The translations under genes were made by a program, and so were the position numbers. From NCBI RefSeq assembly GCF_006442965.1, contig NZ_VFWX01000017.1:1-64000 (forward strand): DNA of 64,000 nt. The letters are read 5' to 3'. Each line of letters begins with the position of its first letter. Within the stretch, counting starts at the first letter, position 1. The notes beneath the pieces were generated by a model. It worked only from the letters and a program-made list of their open reading frames with translations, was not told where the DNA came from and made no database searches. The DNA is from Mesorhizobium sp. CU3. Lineage in GTDB: Bacteria > Pseudomonadota > Alphaproteobacteria > Rhizobiales > Rhizobiaceae. Shown here in pieces: positions 51,250 to 60,561 of this stretch.

Positions 51250-52056
51250 TTACGCCGCGAAGGCGGAACCGCCGTGCTGCGCGATATCGCTGAGATATTT
51301 CGCCGGCGGCTTGCCCAGCGCCTTCTTGAACATGGTGATGAAGGCGGTGACGGATTCATAGCCGAGATCGCCCGAGACCTGCTGCACGCTGGCGCCCGCG
51401 GCCAGCTCGCGCAGCGCCACGATCAAATGCAGTTGCTGGCGCCAGCGCCCGAAGCTCAAGCCCGTCTCCTTCACCACGAGGCGCGCGAGGCTGCTCTCGC
51501 TGAGCGCCACGCGGTTCGCCCACTCAGCCAGCGTGCTGCGATCGGCGGGATCCTCAGCCAGCGCCTCGGCGATGCGTCTCAGCCGCGGCTCGGCCGAAAT
51601 CGGCAGATGCAGTTGCTGCACCGGCATGAGCGGCAGCTCGGCGAGCAGGACCTTGCCGAGGAACTCGCCTCTAGCATCGTCCGGCGCGCAATCCGCCAGT
51701 TCGATGATCAGCTCGCGCAGCAGCGGCGAGATCGACAGCGTGCGGCAGCGGTCCGGCATTTCGGCCGCGCCCGGCTCGACATAGACGAAGAAAATCCGCG
51801 CGTTTGCCGTCGCGATGTTGCTGTGTTCCATGCGGCTCGGCACCCAGACCCCGCAATGCGGCGGTACCATCCACAGCCCGCCGGGAACGCGGCAGGTGAC
51901 GCCGCCGCCGAGCGCGAAGACGAGCTGCCCCTTGCGATGCCAATGCATCGGCACCTCGGCCTTGGTCTCTGTCACGTCGACGCCGACGGCGATCGCCGGC
52001 GCTGTCACATCGTCGACGTCGAAGTTCAACCAGGGCCAGCGGAGCGGCTGTCTCAT
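51250..52056 (-). CDS. AraC-family transcriptional regulator
   Basis: 268 residues. N-terminal cupin-type sensor (PMHWHRKGQLVFALGGGVTCRVPGGLWMVPPHCGVWVP) and a C-terminal double helix-turn-helix (VALSESSLARLVVKETGLSFGRWRQQLHLIVALRELAAGASVQQVSGDLGYESVTAFITMFKKALGKPPAKYL). Divergent from the quinone-oxidoreductase and MFS genes, so it probably controls them. The stop lies 6 bases from the convergent antiporter stop. Confidence 0.9.
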   Translation of the reverse strand: MRQPLRWPWLNFDVDDVTAPAIAVGVDVTETKAEVPMHWHRKGQLVFALGGGVTCRVPGGLWMVPPHCGVWVPSRMEHSNIATANARIFFVYVEPGAAEMPDRCRTLSISPLLRELIIELADCAPDDARGEFLGKVLLAELPLMPVQQLHLPISAEPRLRRIAEALAEDPADRSTLAEWANRVALSESSLARLVVKETGLSFGRWRQQLHLIVALRELAAGASVQQVSGDLGYESVTAFITMFKKALGKPPAKYLSDIAQHGGSAFAA

Positions 52057-52176
52057 GCTTGACTGCTTTTAGCGATCATTTGGCATTATATCTAAATTCT
52101 TCAACTGAGGAAGTCGATAGGATCTTGCCGCTATCGTCGCGATCGGTCGCGGCGTCGAAACCTCAAAGGTGGCTTC

Positions 52177-53097
52177 ATGCTCGCGCTTGCCATTTCGTCC
52201 GACAGCCCGAACCGGCTCAAGCTCACCGAGATCGACGAGCCAAACTGCAATGCAAATGAAGCATTGGTAACAATTCATGCAACGTCGTTGAATCGTGGTG
52301 AGCTGCGTCTTCTCGCCATCCGTCCCGACGGCTGGATCCCCGGCCAGGACATCGTCGGCTTCGTGGAACGGGCAGCGGCCGATGGCTCCGGGCCGGCCGC
52401 CGGCGCCCGGGTCGTGGCTCTGGTCGACGAGGCCGGCTGGGCCGAACGCGTCGCCGTGCCGACCGACCGGCTTGCCGTTATGCCGGACGCGGTCGGCTTC
52501 GTCTCGGCGGCAACGCTGCCGGTCGCCGGCACGACGGCGCTGAGGACGTTGCGCCATGGCGGTGACCTCGCCGGTCAGCGGGTGCTGATCACCGGCGCCA
52601 GCGGCGCCGTCGGCCGCTTCCAGATCCAGATCGCCCGCGCGCAGGGCGCTTCGGTCACTGCGGTCGCCGCCGCCAGGCATGCCGAGGATCTCAGTCAACT
52701 CGGAGCCGAGCAGGTCGTCGGAGCGATCGAGGAAGCCGGGGGACTGTTTGCGCTGATCACGGAATCCGTCGGCGGGACAAGCCTCGCGCACGCCATCGAG
52801 CGCGTCGCGCCGGGCGGCACCATCGTCATGTTCGGTTCGAGCAGCGGCGAGCCGACGCCGGTCTCCTTTCGCCAGTTCGTTCCGGGTCACGAAGGCGCGA
52901 GGCTGCAGACCTTCGCCTACTACACCTCCGGCCCGGCCATCGGCGCCGATATCGCCCGGCTGCTTGGCCTGGCCGCAGCCCGCCGGCTGGAAACCCGCGT
53001 CGCCTTGACCGTGCCGTGGACAGACATCGGCCAGGCCCTGGATGCGCTGAGACAGCGCAGCTTCAGCGGCAAGGCCGTTCTCACCATAGCCAATTAG
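52177..53097 (+). CDS. Quinone-oxidoreductase-like MDR protein
   Basis: 306 residues. MDR fold with Rossmann motif VLITGASGAVGRFQIQIARAQGA; no catalytic zinc ligands and no structural zinc cysteines, as in zeta-crystallin/QOR. It probably reduces a quinone or enone with NADPH. GTTGGTGNNG-type AxxGxG is replaced by ASGAVG. Divergent from the AraC gene and followed 56 bases on by the MFS gene. Confidence 0.83.
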   Translation: MLALAISSDSPNRLKLTEIDEPNCNANEALVTIHATSLNRGELRLLAIRPDGWIPGQDIVGFVERAAADGSGPAAGARVVALVDEAGWAERVAVPTDRLAVMPDAVGFVSAATLPVAGTTALRTLRHGGDLAGQRVLITGASGAVGRFQIQIARAQGASVTAVAAARHAEDLSQLGAEQVVGAIEEAGGLFALITESVGGTSLAHAIERVAPGGTIVMFGSSSGEPTPVSFRQFVPGHEGARLQTFAYYTSGPAIGADIARLLGLAAARRLETRVALTVPWTDIGQALDALRQRSFSGKAVLTIAN

Positions 53098-53153
53098 GCG
53101 GCCGTTTCGGCCAACGCCCTTGTTCGAGCCAAGAACAGTTCAGGAGCATTGCA

Positions 53154-54341
53154 ATGACGATAAGAGAAGCCGTTAGGACGTCGAGCGGCCAGGGGCTGAT
53201 CCTGGTCGGTATATTGCTGATCGCCTCGGCGTTGCGAGCGCCCATCACCGGCGTTGCGCCGATGCTTGGCATGATCCGTGAAACTACCGGCATCAGCGCC
53301 GCCGAGGCGGGCGTGCTGACCACCCTGCCCTTGTTGGCATTCGCGGCGATTTCGCCCTTCGCGGCCCACCTGGCGCGCCGATATGGCATCGAGAAATCAC
53401 TGTTCGGCGCGATGCTCGTCGTCGCGACCGGAATCGCCTTGCGCTCGACCGGCTCCATTTCGGCGCTGTTCCTTGGCACTGCCACGCTCGGGGCGGGGAT
53501 CGCTGTCGCCAACGTCCTGCTCCCCAGCCTGCTGAAGCGTGACTTTCCGACTCGGATCGCCACATTGACCGGCGCCTATGCTATCACCTCGGGACTGGCG
53601 CAAGCGCTTGCATCGGCGGCGGCGATCCCGATCGCCCGGCTGCCCGGCTCGGACTGGCACCTCTCGCTTGCCTCGACATTGGTCTTCCCGGCGGCGGCGC
53701 TGATTGCCTGGCTTCCGCAACTGCGCTCGCAGTCCGCGCCAACCGAGCAAAACGCCACTTCCACGGCCGAGCGCACCCCTGTCTGGCGCTCGTTGCTGGC
53801 TTGGCAAGTGACAGGCTTTCTCGGCCTGACCTCGCTGGTTTTCTATATCGTCGTCGGATGGCTGCCTGCCATTTTGGCGCAGGCGGGCTATTCGGCTGCG
53901 ACGTCAGGTTCCCTGCACGGGCTGTCTCAATTGGCGACTGCCATTGCCGGTCTGGTCATTGGCGCGGTGGTGCGGCGGATGAAGGATCAGAGGGCTCTCG
54001 CCATCGGCATGTCGCTCATCACATGCCTGTCGCTGCTCGGCCTATGGCAGTTTCCAGTCCTGGCAGCGCTCTGGGTGCTGCTGTTCGGCTTCGGCGCGGG
54101 TGCCGCCTTCATCCTCGGCCTGTCTTTCGTCAGCCTGAGGGCATCGCACAGCGGTCAGGCGGCGGCGCTGTCCGGAATGGCGCAATGCCTCGGCTATTCC
54201 CTGGCCGCTGCCGGCCCGCCTCTTGCCGGCCTTGCCCACGATGCCACCGGCAATTGGAACGTCGCACTGGGACTTTGCGCCCTTGCGACCTTGCTGATGG
54301 CAGTTCTCGGGGGGCTTGCCGGGCGGGCAAGGACGCTTTGA
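53154..54341 (+). CDS. MFS transporter, CynX/NimT family
   Basis: 395 residues from the ATG at 53154 (CAGGAGC site). Twelve transmembrane helices; SALRAPITGVAPMLGMIRETTGISAAEAGVLTTLPLLAFA is the CynX/NimT opening. The family includes the putative cyanate transporter CynX and NimT, an exporter of 2-nitroimidazole. With the divergent AraC and the QOR-like gene it may form a small xenobiotic-response unit; the ligand is unknown. Confidence 0.87.
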   Translation: MTIREAVRTSSGQGLILVGILLIASALRAPITGVAPMLGMIRETTGISAAEAGVLTTLPLLAFAAISPFAAHLARRYGIEKSLFGAMLVVATGIALRSTGSISALFLGTATLGAGIAVANVLLPSLLKRDFPTRIATLTGAYAITSGLAQALASAAAIPIARLPGSDWHLSLASTLVFPAAALIAWLPQLRSQSAPTEQNATSTAERTPVWRSLLAWQVTGFLGLTSLVFYIVVGWLPAILAQAGYSAATSGSLHGLSQLATAIAGLVIGAVVRRMKDQRALAIGMSLITCLSLLGLWQFPVLAALWVLLFGFGAGAAFILGLSFVSLRASHSGQAAALSGMAQCLGYSLAAAGPPLAGLAHDATGNWNVALGLCALATLLMAVLGGLAGRARTL

Positions 54342-54350
54342 CCTTGCCGA

Positions 54351-55100
54351 TTAAACGTGCTGGCCGCCATTGATGTGGATTTCCGAGCCGGTCACGTATG
54401 ACGACTGGCCGGAGCACAGGAAGTAGATGATGTCGGCCACTTCCGGGGTGGCGCCGAGGCGGCGCAACGGAATCGTCTCGACGATCTTGTCGGTGCCGGG
54501 CGACAGGATCGCCGTGTCGATCTCGCCCGGCGCAATGGCGTTGACGCGGATACCGTGTGGACCGAAATCATGCGCCATCTCGCGCGTCAGCGAACCGAGC
54601 GCCGCCTTCGACGTCGCATAGGCCGTGCCGGCGAAGGGATGCACCCTGGTGCCGGCGATCGAGGTGACGTTGACGATCGAACCCTTGGCCGCCGCCAGCT
54701 CCTTGAACAGACCCCGCGCGAGCATGATCGGCGCGAAGAAATTGACCTGGAACACGTCGCGCCAGACATGCATCGGCGTCTCGATCGAGTTCATCCGGCT
54801 GCCGTCTTTCAGCTTCGGCGAGATGCCGGCATTGTTGACCAGCGCATTGAGCTGGCCGCCATGCGCCTCCAGCCGGTGACGGATTTCCGACACGGCAATG
54901 CCGACATCCTCCTGGTCGGCGAGATCGACCTTGATGTGGTCTTCCGGGCCGGCCGGCCACGGGCAATCCTCGGCAAAGGCCTGGCGCGAGCAGGTGATGA
55001 CGCGCCAGCCTTCGCGCGAAAAGCGCTTCACCGTCGCATGGCCGATGCCCCGGCTGGCGCCGGTGAGCACGATGGTTTTTCTGCTGTCGGTCTCGGCCAT
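54351..55100 (-). CDS. Short-chain dehydrogenase/reductase (classical SDR)
   Basis: 249 residues. TGASRGIG at 13-20, NNAG at about 87-90, catalytic Ser in VTSIAG, and the Tyr-x-x-x-Lys pair in YATSKAALGSL, all in place. It uses NAD(P)(H) to oxidise or reduce a hydroxyl or keto substrate; substrate not readable from sequence. The gene is convergent with the MFS gene (9-base gap). Confidence 0.89.
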   Translation of the reverse strand: MAETDSRKTIVLTGASRGIGHATVKRFSREGWRVITCSRQAFAEDCPWPAGPEDHIKVDLADQEDVGIAVSEIRHRLEAHGGQLNALVNNAGISPKLKDGSRMNSIETPMHVWRDVFQVNFFAPIMLARGLFKELAAAKGSIVNVTSIAGTRVHPFAGTAYATSKAALGSLTREMAHDFGPHGIRVNAIAPGEIDTAILSPGTDKIVETIPLRRLGATPEVADIIYFLCSGQSSYVTGSEIHINGGQHV

Positions 55101-55165
55101 GTCGCGGGTCTCCGGCCGGACATGTAGCCGAAGGCGCCTTCTGTGGCGAGAGGCGAAGTGCCGCT

Positions 55166-57436
55166 CTAACCGCCGCCCAGTATATCGAGGATCGAGGTCT
55201 GGCGCTTCTTGGTCGGGCCGCCGACGTCCCCAGGCGGCACGGGATGCTTGATCGAGGCGGTCGATCCGCTGTCGCTCGGCATGTCGAAGCCGCCGGCATC
55301 GACGGTCTCGGCCGGCTGCGCCTGCCGCGCCGGAGCCTGCCGTACGGGCGCGGGAGCCTGGGCAACGGGCTGCGACTGGCCGACCGCCGCGGGCGGCGCC
55401 GGCGCCGGCGAGGCATCCACCGTCGGGATCTCGTCCGGCACGATCGTATCGGACGGCGTCGACTTCCAGGTGCCGGGCAGCGGCCGGACCGGCACGCCTT
55501 CATGCGCCGCCACCATGAATTCGTGCCAGGCCTGCGCCGGCAAGGCGCCGCCGGTGACCTTCTTCATCGGGCTGCCGTCGTCATTGCCGAACCACACGCC
55601 GGTGGTGAGATTGGCGGTGTAGCCGACGAACCAGGCGTCGCGCGAATTCTGGCTGGTGCCGGTCTTGCCGGCCGAGGGCCAATTGAACGCCGCCTTCTTG
55701 GCAGTGCCGATCTCGACGGTGCCGGTCATCATCGAATTCATCATGCCGACGATGTCGGCCTTGATGACGCGCGGCGCGCTGCCGGTGCTGCCCTCATAGA
55801 GCACCTTGCCGGCGGAGTTGGTGATGCGTTGGATGAAATGGATGTCCGGCTTGTAGCCGCCATTGGCGAAGGGCACATAGGCCGAGGTCAGTTCCAGCGG
55901 GGTCACTTCCGAAGTGCCGAGCGCGATCGAGGTGTTGGCCTGCAGATCCGACTGGATGCCCATGCGATGCGCGGCTTCCACCACGGCGTCGGGCCCGACC
56001 TCCATGGTGAGCTGCGCCGCCACCGAGTTCAGTGACTTGGCAAGCGCCGTCGCCAGCGTGACCTTGCCGTAATATTTGCCGCCGTAATTGTCGGGCGTCC
56101 ATTTGCCGATCTTGATCGGCGCGTCGTTGCGGATGCTGTCGGGCGTGCGGCCGGCTTCCAGCGCCGCCATATAGACGAAGGGTTTGAACGCCGAGCCCGG
56201 CTGCCGGCGCGCTTCCGAGGCACGATCGAACTGGCTGGTCGAATAGTCGTAGCCGCCGACCATGGCGCGCACCGCGCCGGAGTCGTCGATCGACACCAGC
56301 GCGCCTTGCGTGACGTTGAGCTTCTTGCCGCTCTCGTCGATCAGCCGGCGGATCGACTGTTCGGCGAGTTTCTGCAGATTGAGGTCGACGGTGGTGTTGA
56401 TGACGATGTCGCCGCGCACGTCGCCGATCAGGTCGGGCAGCTCGTCCATCACCGTATCGGCGACGTAGTTTTCCGAGCCTGTCCAGTAGGACGGCGCGCG
56501 CGTCGCCGGCGCGCTCAGCGCCATCTTGTATTCCTTGTCGCCGATCTTGCCTTCGTCGCGCATGGCCGCCAGCACCAGCTGGGCGCGATCTTCCGCCGCC
56601 TTCGGGTCGCGCGCCGGCGAAAGCTTGGACGGCGCCTTGAGCAGGCCGGCGAGAAGGGCGGCCTCGGAAAGCGTGACGTCGCGCGCGCTCTTGCCGAAAT
56701 AGCGCCGCGAAGCCGCCTCCACGCCATAGGCGCCAGAGCCGAAATAGACCCGGTTGAGGTACATTTCGAGGATCTGGTCCTTCGTGTGCTTATGCTCGAG
56801 CCAGAGCGCGAGCAGCACTTCCTGCACCTTGCGCTCCAGCGTGCGGTCCGGCGTCAGGAACAGGTTCTTCGCCAGCTGCTGCGTCAGCGTCGAACCGCCT
56901 TGCGAGAAATGCCCGCCGAGCAGATTCGTCACCATGGCGCGCGACAGCCCGATCGGGTCGACGCCGAAATGCGAATAGAAGCGGCGATCCTCGATGGCCA
57001 CGACCGCTTCCGGAATATAGGGCGACATTTCATGCAGGCTGACGGCCTCGCCGCCCGACGCGCCGCGATTGGCGATCAGATTGCCGTCGACGTCGACGAT
57101 CTTGATGTTGGGCGCGCGGTCGGGGACCGACCATGTCGTCGCCGCCGGCATCTTGGCGCCGTAATAGACGACGATGCCGGCCGCAGCGATGCCGCCCCAG
57201 ATGCAGAGCACGAAGCACCAGTAGACAAGCCTTGTGGCAAGGCCGAGCAACCCGCGCCGGTTGCGGTCGCGCCCACGGCCGCGCGATTTCGCCTTGGCGG
57301 ATTTGCCCTTGGAAGCGGATTTACGACTGCCCGGCACGACGCGATCCTCCTCGCTGACCGAAAAGCCATCGGAGGATTTCGCGCGCTGCGCGCCCTCGAA
57401 GCTCGGTTCGATGCGACTGTCTCTGCGGTTCGCCAT
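55166..57436 (-). CDS. Bifunctional penicillin-binding protein 1A
   Basis: 756 residues. A basic cytoplasmic tail (1-62), one transmembrane helix (about 70-92), a transglycosylase (E149 in AIEDRRFYSHFGVD; GGSTLTQQLAKNLF) and a transpeptidase with S415-x-x-K418 (SAFK), SLN at 468-470 and KTGTS further on. The last 100 residues are Pro/Ala/Gln-rich. It polymerises and cross-links peptidoglycan in the periplasm. A CtrA-type site lies 63 bases upstream. Candidate symbol mrcA/pbpC not assigned. Confidence 0.94.
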   Translation of the reverse strand: MANRRDSRIEPSFEGAQRAKSSDGFSVSEEDRVVPGSRKSASKGKSAKAKSRGRGRDRNRRGLLGLATRLVYWCFVLCIWGGIAAAGIVVYYGAKMPAATTWSVPDRAPNIKIVDVDGNLIANRGASGGEAVSLHEMSPYIPEAVVAIEDRRFYSHFGVDPIGLSRAMVTNLLGGHFSQGGSTLTQQLAKNLFLTPDRTLERKVQEVLLALWLEHKHTKDQILEMYLNRVYFGSGAYGVEAASRRYFGKSARDVTLSEAALLAGLLKAPSKLSPARDPKAAEDRAQLVLAAMRDEGKIGDKEYKMALSAPATRAPSYWTGSENYVADTVMDELPDLIGDVRGDIVINTTVDLNLQKLAEQSIRRLIDESGKKLNVTQGALVSIDDSGAVRAMVGGYDYSTSQFDRASEARRQPGSAFKPFVYMAALEAGRTPDSIRNDAPIKIGKWTPDNYGGKYYGKVTLATALAKSLNSVAAQLTMEVGPDAVVEAAHRMGIQSDLQANTSIALGTSEVTPLELTSAYVPFANGGYKPDIHFIQRITNSAGKVLYEGSTGSAPRVIKADIVGMMNSMMTGTVEIGTAKKAAFNWPSAGKTGTSQNSRDAWFVGYTANLTTGVWFGNDDGSPMKKVTGGALPAQAWHEFMVAAHEGVPVRPLPGTWKSTPSDTIVPDEIPTVDASPAPAPPAAVGQSQPVAQAPAPVRQAPARQAQPAETVDAGGFDMPSDSGSTASIKHPVPPGDVGGPTKKRQTSILDILGGG

Positions 57437-57498
57437 GCGCTCTTGCTTGCCTGCCCCGGTGCCGATGGCGTTTGGGTTGAAGACTAGATGCGGCGGTT

Positions 57499-57513
57499 TA
57501 AAGGCGCGTTAAA
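57499..57513 (-). promoter_or_regulatory. CtrA-type binding site upstream of PBP1A
   Basis: On the minus strand TTAA-CGCGCCT-TTAA, an exact TTAA-N7-TTAA match, 63 bases before the PBP1A start. Second such match in the window, and again in a promoter position. Control of a peptidoglycan synthase by the cell-cycle regulator is plausible but inferred. Confidence 0.5.
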
Positions 57514-57611
57514 GCAGGGTTTATGCAGCCTTCTGAAAACCCTTAGGATTTTCGGAATGTGCCGCCGCCCCCAGCATATCGGCATAAGCAGGGTGTCACC
57601 CCCGCGCATCC

Positions 57612-58529
57612 TCACAATAGCGCGACTTCCACCGCTGGCTGATCCGGCCCGCCGGCTTTGCGCAGCAGCGCGATAAGCTGCTCGCGCCTGTCGACCTGCG
57701 GCTTCCGCCAATGCGAGGCGTTGCCGGCATGCAGCCAGCCGTCGATGAACATGAAGTAGTCGTTGAATTCGTCCCGTCCGTCGCCGAAACGAAGCCATCT
57801 CTTCTCGGCAAAACGCACCTTCTCCGGCTCGCAGGAGCGGTAAAACTTCGGCCAGTTGCCGCCGCCAGAATCCATGTGGAAGCGGTAGCTCGGCGAAAAA
57901 TCCAGCCGCCGCGGCGACACGCTGCCGTCGAAGAAGCAGAAGCCCGGCCACAGGAACCAGCCGCCCGGCGTTGGCGTGTCGGTCCGCTTCCTGCCGTAGA
58001 GGAGTTTGCCTTGCAGTTTCTCGCGGACGGAAAAGGCGCCGGTCGGAAAGATGTCGTGGTCGATGAAGCCGAACAGCAAGGGTCTGAAGGCCGCGACGAA
58101 ATTCCTGGCGATCCAGTTCAGCGCCAGGCCGTGCGAGGCGCTGACATACATCTTGTTCCGGGGCAGACCGACGTAAGGAACTTCAAGCCGCCGGCAGAGG
58201 TCGCGGATCGCCTGCCTCGCCTCGTCGCGGCTGCTGTTGTCGAAGACGACATAGCCGTCGTTCTCGGCGAGGTGTCGCCGCACGAGATGGACCTGCCACT
58301 CGATCATGTCCGGACGGTTGAAGGCCACCGAAGCGACGATCGCCTTCGAGAAGGCTTTTTCCTTGCCGGATAGCATCGTCTCGCCGGCCGGCGAGCGCAG
58401 GAAGCGCACCATCCGCAGGCGATCGCGCAACCAGTGTTTGCGCTTCGGCGGCGGATTGAACCTCAGCCAGTCCTCGACGGTCAGGAGTTCGTCATGCCCC
58501 TCGGGCGGGATATCGTCGGGAATGATCAC
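57612..58529 (-). CDS. Glycosyltransferase-like (GT-A fold) protein
   Basis: 305 residues, no membrane segment. SKAIVASVAFNRPDMIEWQVHLVRRHL followed by YVVFDNSS and later FGFIDHDIFPTG (D157-H158-D159) fits a GT-A nucleotide-sugar site with a D-x-D-like metal motif. A conserved WFLWPGFCFF pocket and Arg/Trp-rich C-terminus follow. Probably adds sugar to a surface polysaccharide or lipid; donor unknown. It lies 13 bases after the AT3-SGNH gene, so the two are likely co-transcribed. Confidence 0.6.
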   Translation of the reverse strand: MIIPDDIPPEGHDELLTVEDWLRFNPPPKRKHWLRDRLRMVRFLRSPAGETMLSGKEKAFSKAIVASVAFNRPDMIEWQVHLVRRHLAENDGYVVFDNSSRDEARQAIRDLCRRLEVPYVGLPRNKMYVSASHGLALNWIARNFVAAFRPLLFGFIDHDIFPTGAFSVREKLQGKLLYGRKRTDTPTPGGWFLWPGFCFFDGSVSPRRLDFSPSYRFHMDSGGGNWPKFYRSCEPEKVRFAEKRWLRFGDGRDEFNDYFMFIDGWLHAGNASHWRKPQVDRREQLIALLRKAGGPDQPAVEVALL

Positions 58530-58542
58530 GGCCTAGACCTGC

Positions 58543-60516
58543 TCACAAACCCGCAGCCTTTGCCAGATAGGGCGCCAAGGCCAGCGCGTAAGTCGCCGTG
58601 AGATGGTGGTTGTCGCGCAGCACGACGATGTTGCCGACGACCGCCGGGCAAACGTCCTTGGCGCAGATCGCATCGTTGAGGTCGACGGCCGTCGCGCCCT
58701 GCACGCCTTGCGCCGCCAGCGCGGAGACGTTTTCCTGTTCGACCTCGGCGCGCGGATTGCTGCATTTGGCCGGATCGGTACCCAGGCAGGTGCGCGGGTC
58801 GAAACGGCTGAAGGGCGTGTTGCGGATGGCAATGACATGAACGCCCTGCCCGGCAAGCTCGGCCCAGACGCTGCGCAGCCCCTCGACCATGACATCCTGC
58901 GGAACGCTGGTGTAATTGCTCTGGCTGGTGAACACGAAATCCGGCTTCAGCCTGGCGATTTCGGCGATGACCTTCTCCCGCCATATCGCGCATTCCGGAT
59001 AGGGCTTGCCTTCGTCTTGGACGGTGATCCGGGTCACCGGGCATGCAGCCTTGGTGAAGACGAAGAACTTCCACTTGCGGTCCTTGGCGATCTTGTCGAG
59101 CGCCGGAACCCATTGCGCCGCGTGGGAATCGCCCATGATCGCGATGGCCCTTGTTCCCTGCGGGTCGCCGAGCAGGCAGCCTTCGCCATTCGTGCTTCTC
59201 TGATCCCGATGGCAGTGCGTCTCGTAGATCACGGGCAGGTCTCTGCCGAGGCTGCTGAGCGGCGGCAGGAGCTTTACGCCCTCGGGAACGGCGGCATTCG
59301 CCAGCAAGGCGGCCGGCCCCGGATAATCCGGCGTCCCGATCAGGCCGATATCGATGGTTTGCCTCTGGATGGCGAACAGCAGCCCGCCGGCCATCGCCAC
59401 GCACAGCCCCACCGCCATGGTGCCGTCGATCAGCGGCCGCCATTCCAGGCGCGAGCGCGAATGGCGGTAGGGTTCTTCAACGAAGCGGTAGGAGAGTTCC
59501 GAAACGGCGAGGGTGACGACGATCAGCAAAAGACCGTCGACAACGCCGATCGAGCCGCGCTGCGCGGTGTAGAAAATGATCAGCGGCCAATGCCACAGAT
59601 AGATCGAATAGGAGCGGTCGCCGACATAGCGCAGCGCCGCGATGTCGAGGCCGCGGAACCAGCCGATGCGGATCGTCCCGGCCGCGATGATCAAGCCGGC
59701 GCCGAGCGTCGGCAGCAGCGCATTGTAGCCGGGAAAGGCGGTCGCGTTTGAAAACAAGATCGCCGACGCGACGACCGCAACCATGCCGAGGACAGCCACC
59801 GCCATCCGCGTTCGCTCGTTAGGCCGAAGCCGGTCGAGGGTCAGCGCCAAAAGTCCGCCGAGCGCCAGTTCCCAGATCCGCGTGTGGGTGACGAAATAGG
59901 CCCATGCCGGATCGGAGCGGGTGATCACGATTGATGCCGCGAGCGATGCCGCCAGGATCAGACTAAGCAAGGTGATGAGCATCCTTTGCGGCGACTGCCC
60001 GCGCCGCCTGGCCCACCAGAGCGCCGCCATCATCAGCAACGGCCAGACGATGTAGAACTGCTCCTCGATCGACAGCGACCAGAAATGCTGTACCGGGCTC
60101 GGCGCATCCTGGGCGCCGAGATAGTCCACCGCCTGATCGGCAAGCCGCCAGTTCTGCACATAAAGCGCGCTAGCCATCACCTGCTTGACGGTCTCTTCCC
60201 ACCAGGCGTCGGAGACGAAAAGCAGCGTCCCAGCAAGTGTCACCACAAGCGTGACGATCGCCGCCGGCAACAGCCGGCGCACACGCCGCGTGTAGAAGCC
60301 GACAAGCGATATGCCGCCTTCGGCCAGCGCCATGCGCGCCAACAGGCCGGTGATGAGAAAGCCGGAGATGACGAAGAAGACATCGACGCCGACATAGCCG
60401 CCGGGGAGTGCTGTCGGCCAGATGTGGAAGATCACGACAAAGGCGACGGCGAGGCCGCGCAAACCCTGTATTTCCGGCCGAAATCCTCCAGCCGCCCTAT
60501 CGTCCCGCGAAGCCAG
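58543..60516 (-). CDS. Acyltransferase 3-SGNH membrane protein with an uncertain, probably non-AUG start
   Basis: About 657 residues if read from a CTG at 60516. The AT3 domain (10 transmembrane helices) opens FRPEIQGLRGLAVAFVVIFH, which lies partly upstream of the first standard start, a TTG at 60462. No ATG, GTG or TTG occurs in frame between the in-frame stop at 60564 and 60462; the CTG has AGGGGGG just upstream. A periplasmic SGNH domain carries GDSH and DNHH. It O-acylates surface polysaccharide. Partner of the GT-like gene behind it. Confidence 0.8.
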   Translation of the reverse strand: MASRDDRAAGGFRPEIQGLRGLAVAFVVIFHIWPTALPGGYVGVDVFFVISGFLITGLLARMALAEGGISLVGFYTRRVRRLLPAAIVTLVVTLAGTLLFVSDAWWEETVKQVMASALYVQNWRLADQAVDYLGAQDAPSPVQHFWSLSIEEQFYIVWPLLMMAALWWARRRGQSPQRMLITLLSLILAASLAASIVITRSDPAWAYFVTHTRIWELALGGLLALTLDRLRPNERTRMAVAVLGMVAVVASAILFSNATAFPGYNALLPTLGAGLIIAAGTIRIGWFRGLDIAALRYVGDRSYSIYLWHWPLIIFYTAQRGSIGVVDGLLLIVVTLAVSELSYRFVEEPYRHSRSRLEWRPLIDGTMAVGLCVAMAGGLLFAIQRQTIDIGLIGTPDYPGPAALLANAAVPEGVKLLPPLSSLGRDLPVIYETHCHRDQRSTNGEGCLLGDPQGTRAIAIMGDSHAAQWVPALDKIAKDRKWKFFVFTKAACPVTRITVQDEGKPYPECAIWREKVIAEIARLKPDFVFTSQSNYTSVPQDVMVEGLRSVWAELAGQGVHVIAIRNTPFSRFDPRTCLGTDPAKCSNPRAEVEQENVSALAAQGVQGATAVDLNDAICAKDVCPAVVGNIVVLRDNHHLTATYALALAPYLAKAAGL

Positions 60517-60561
60517 TCTGCCCCCCTGCGGCGAGCGGCCCGTACCGGCCGCCCGCCGTCC

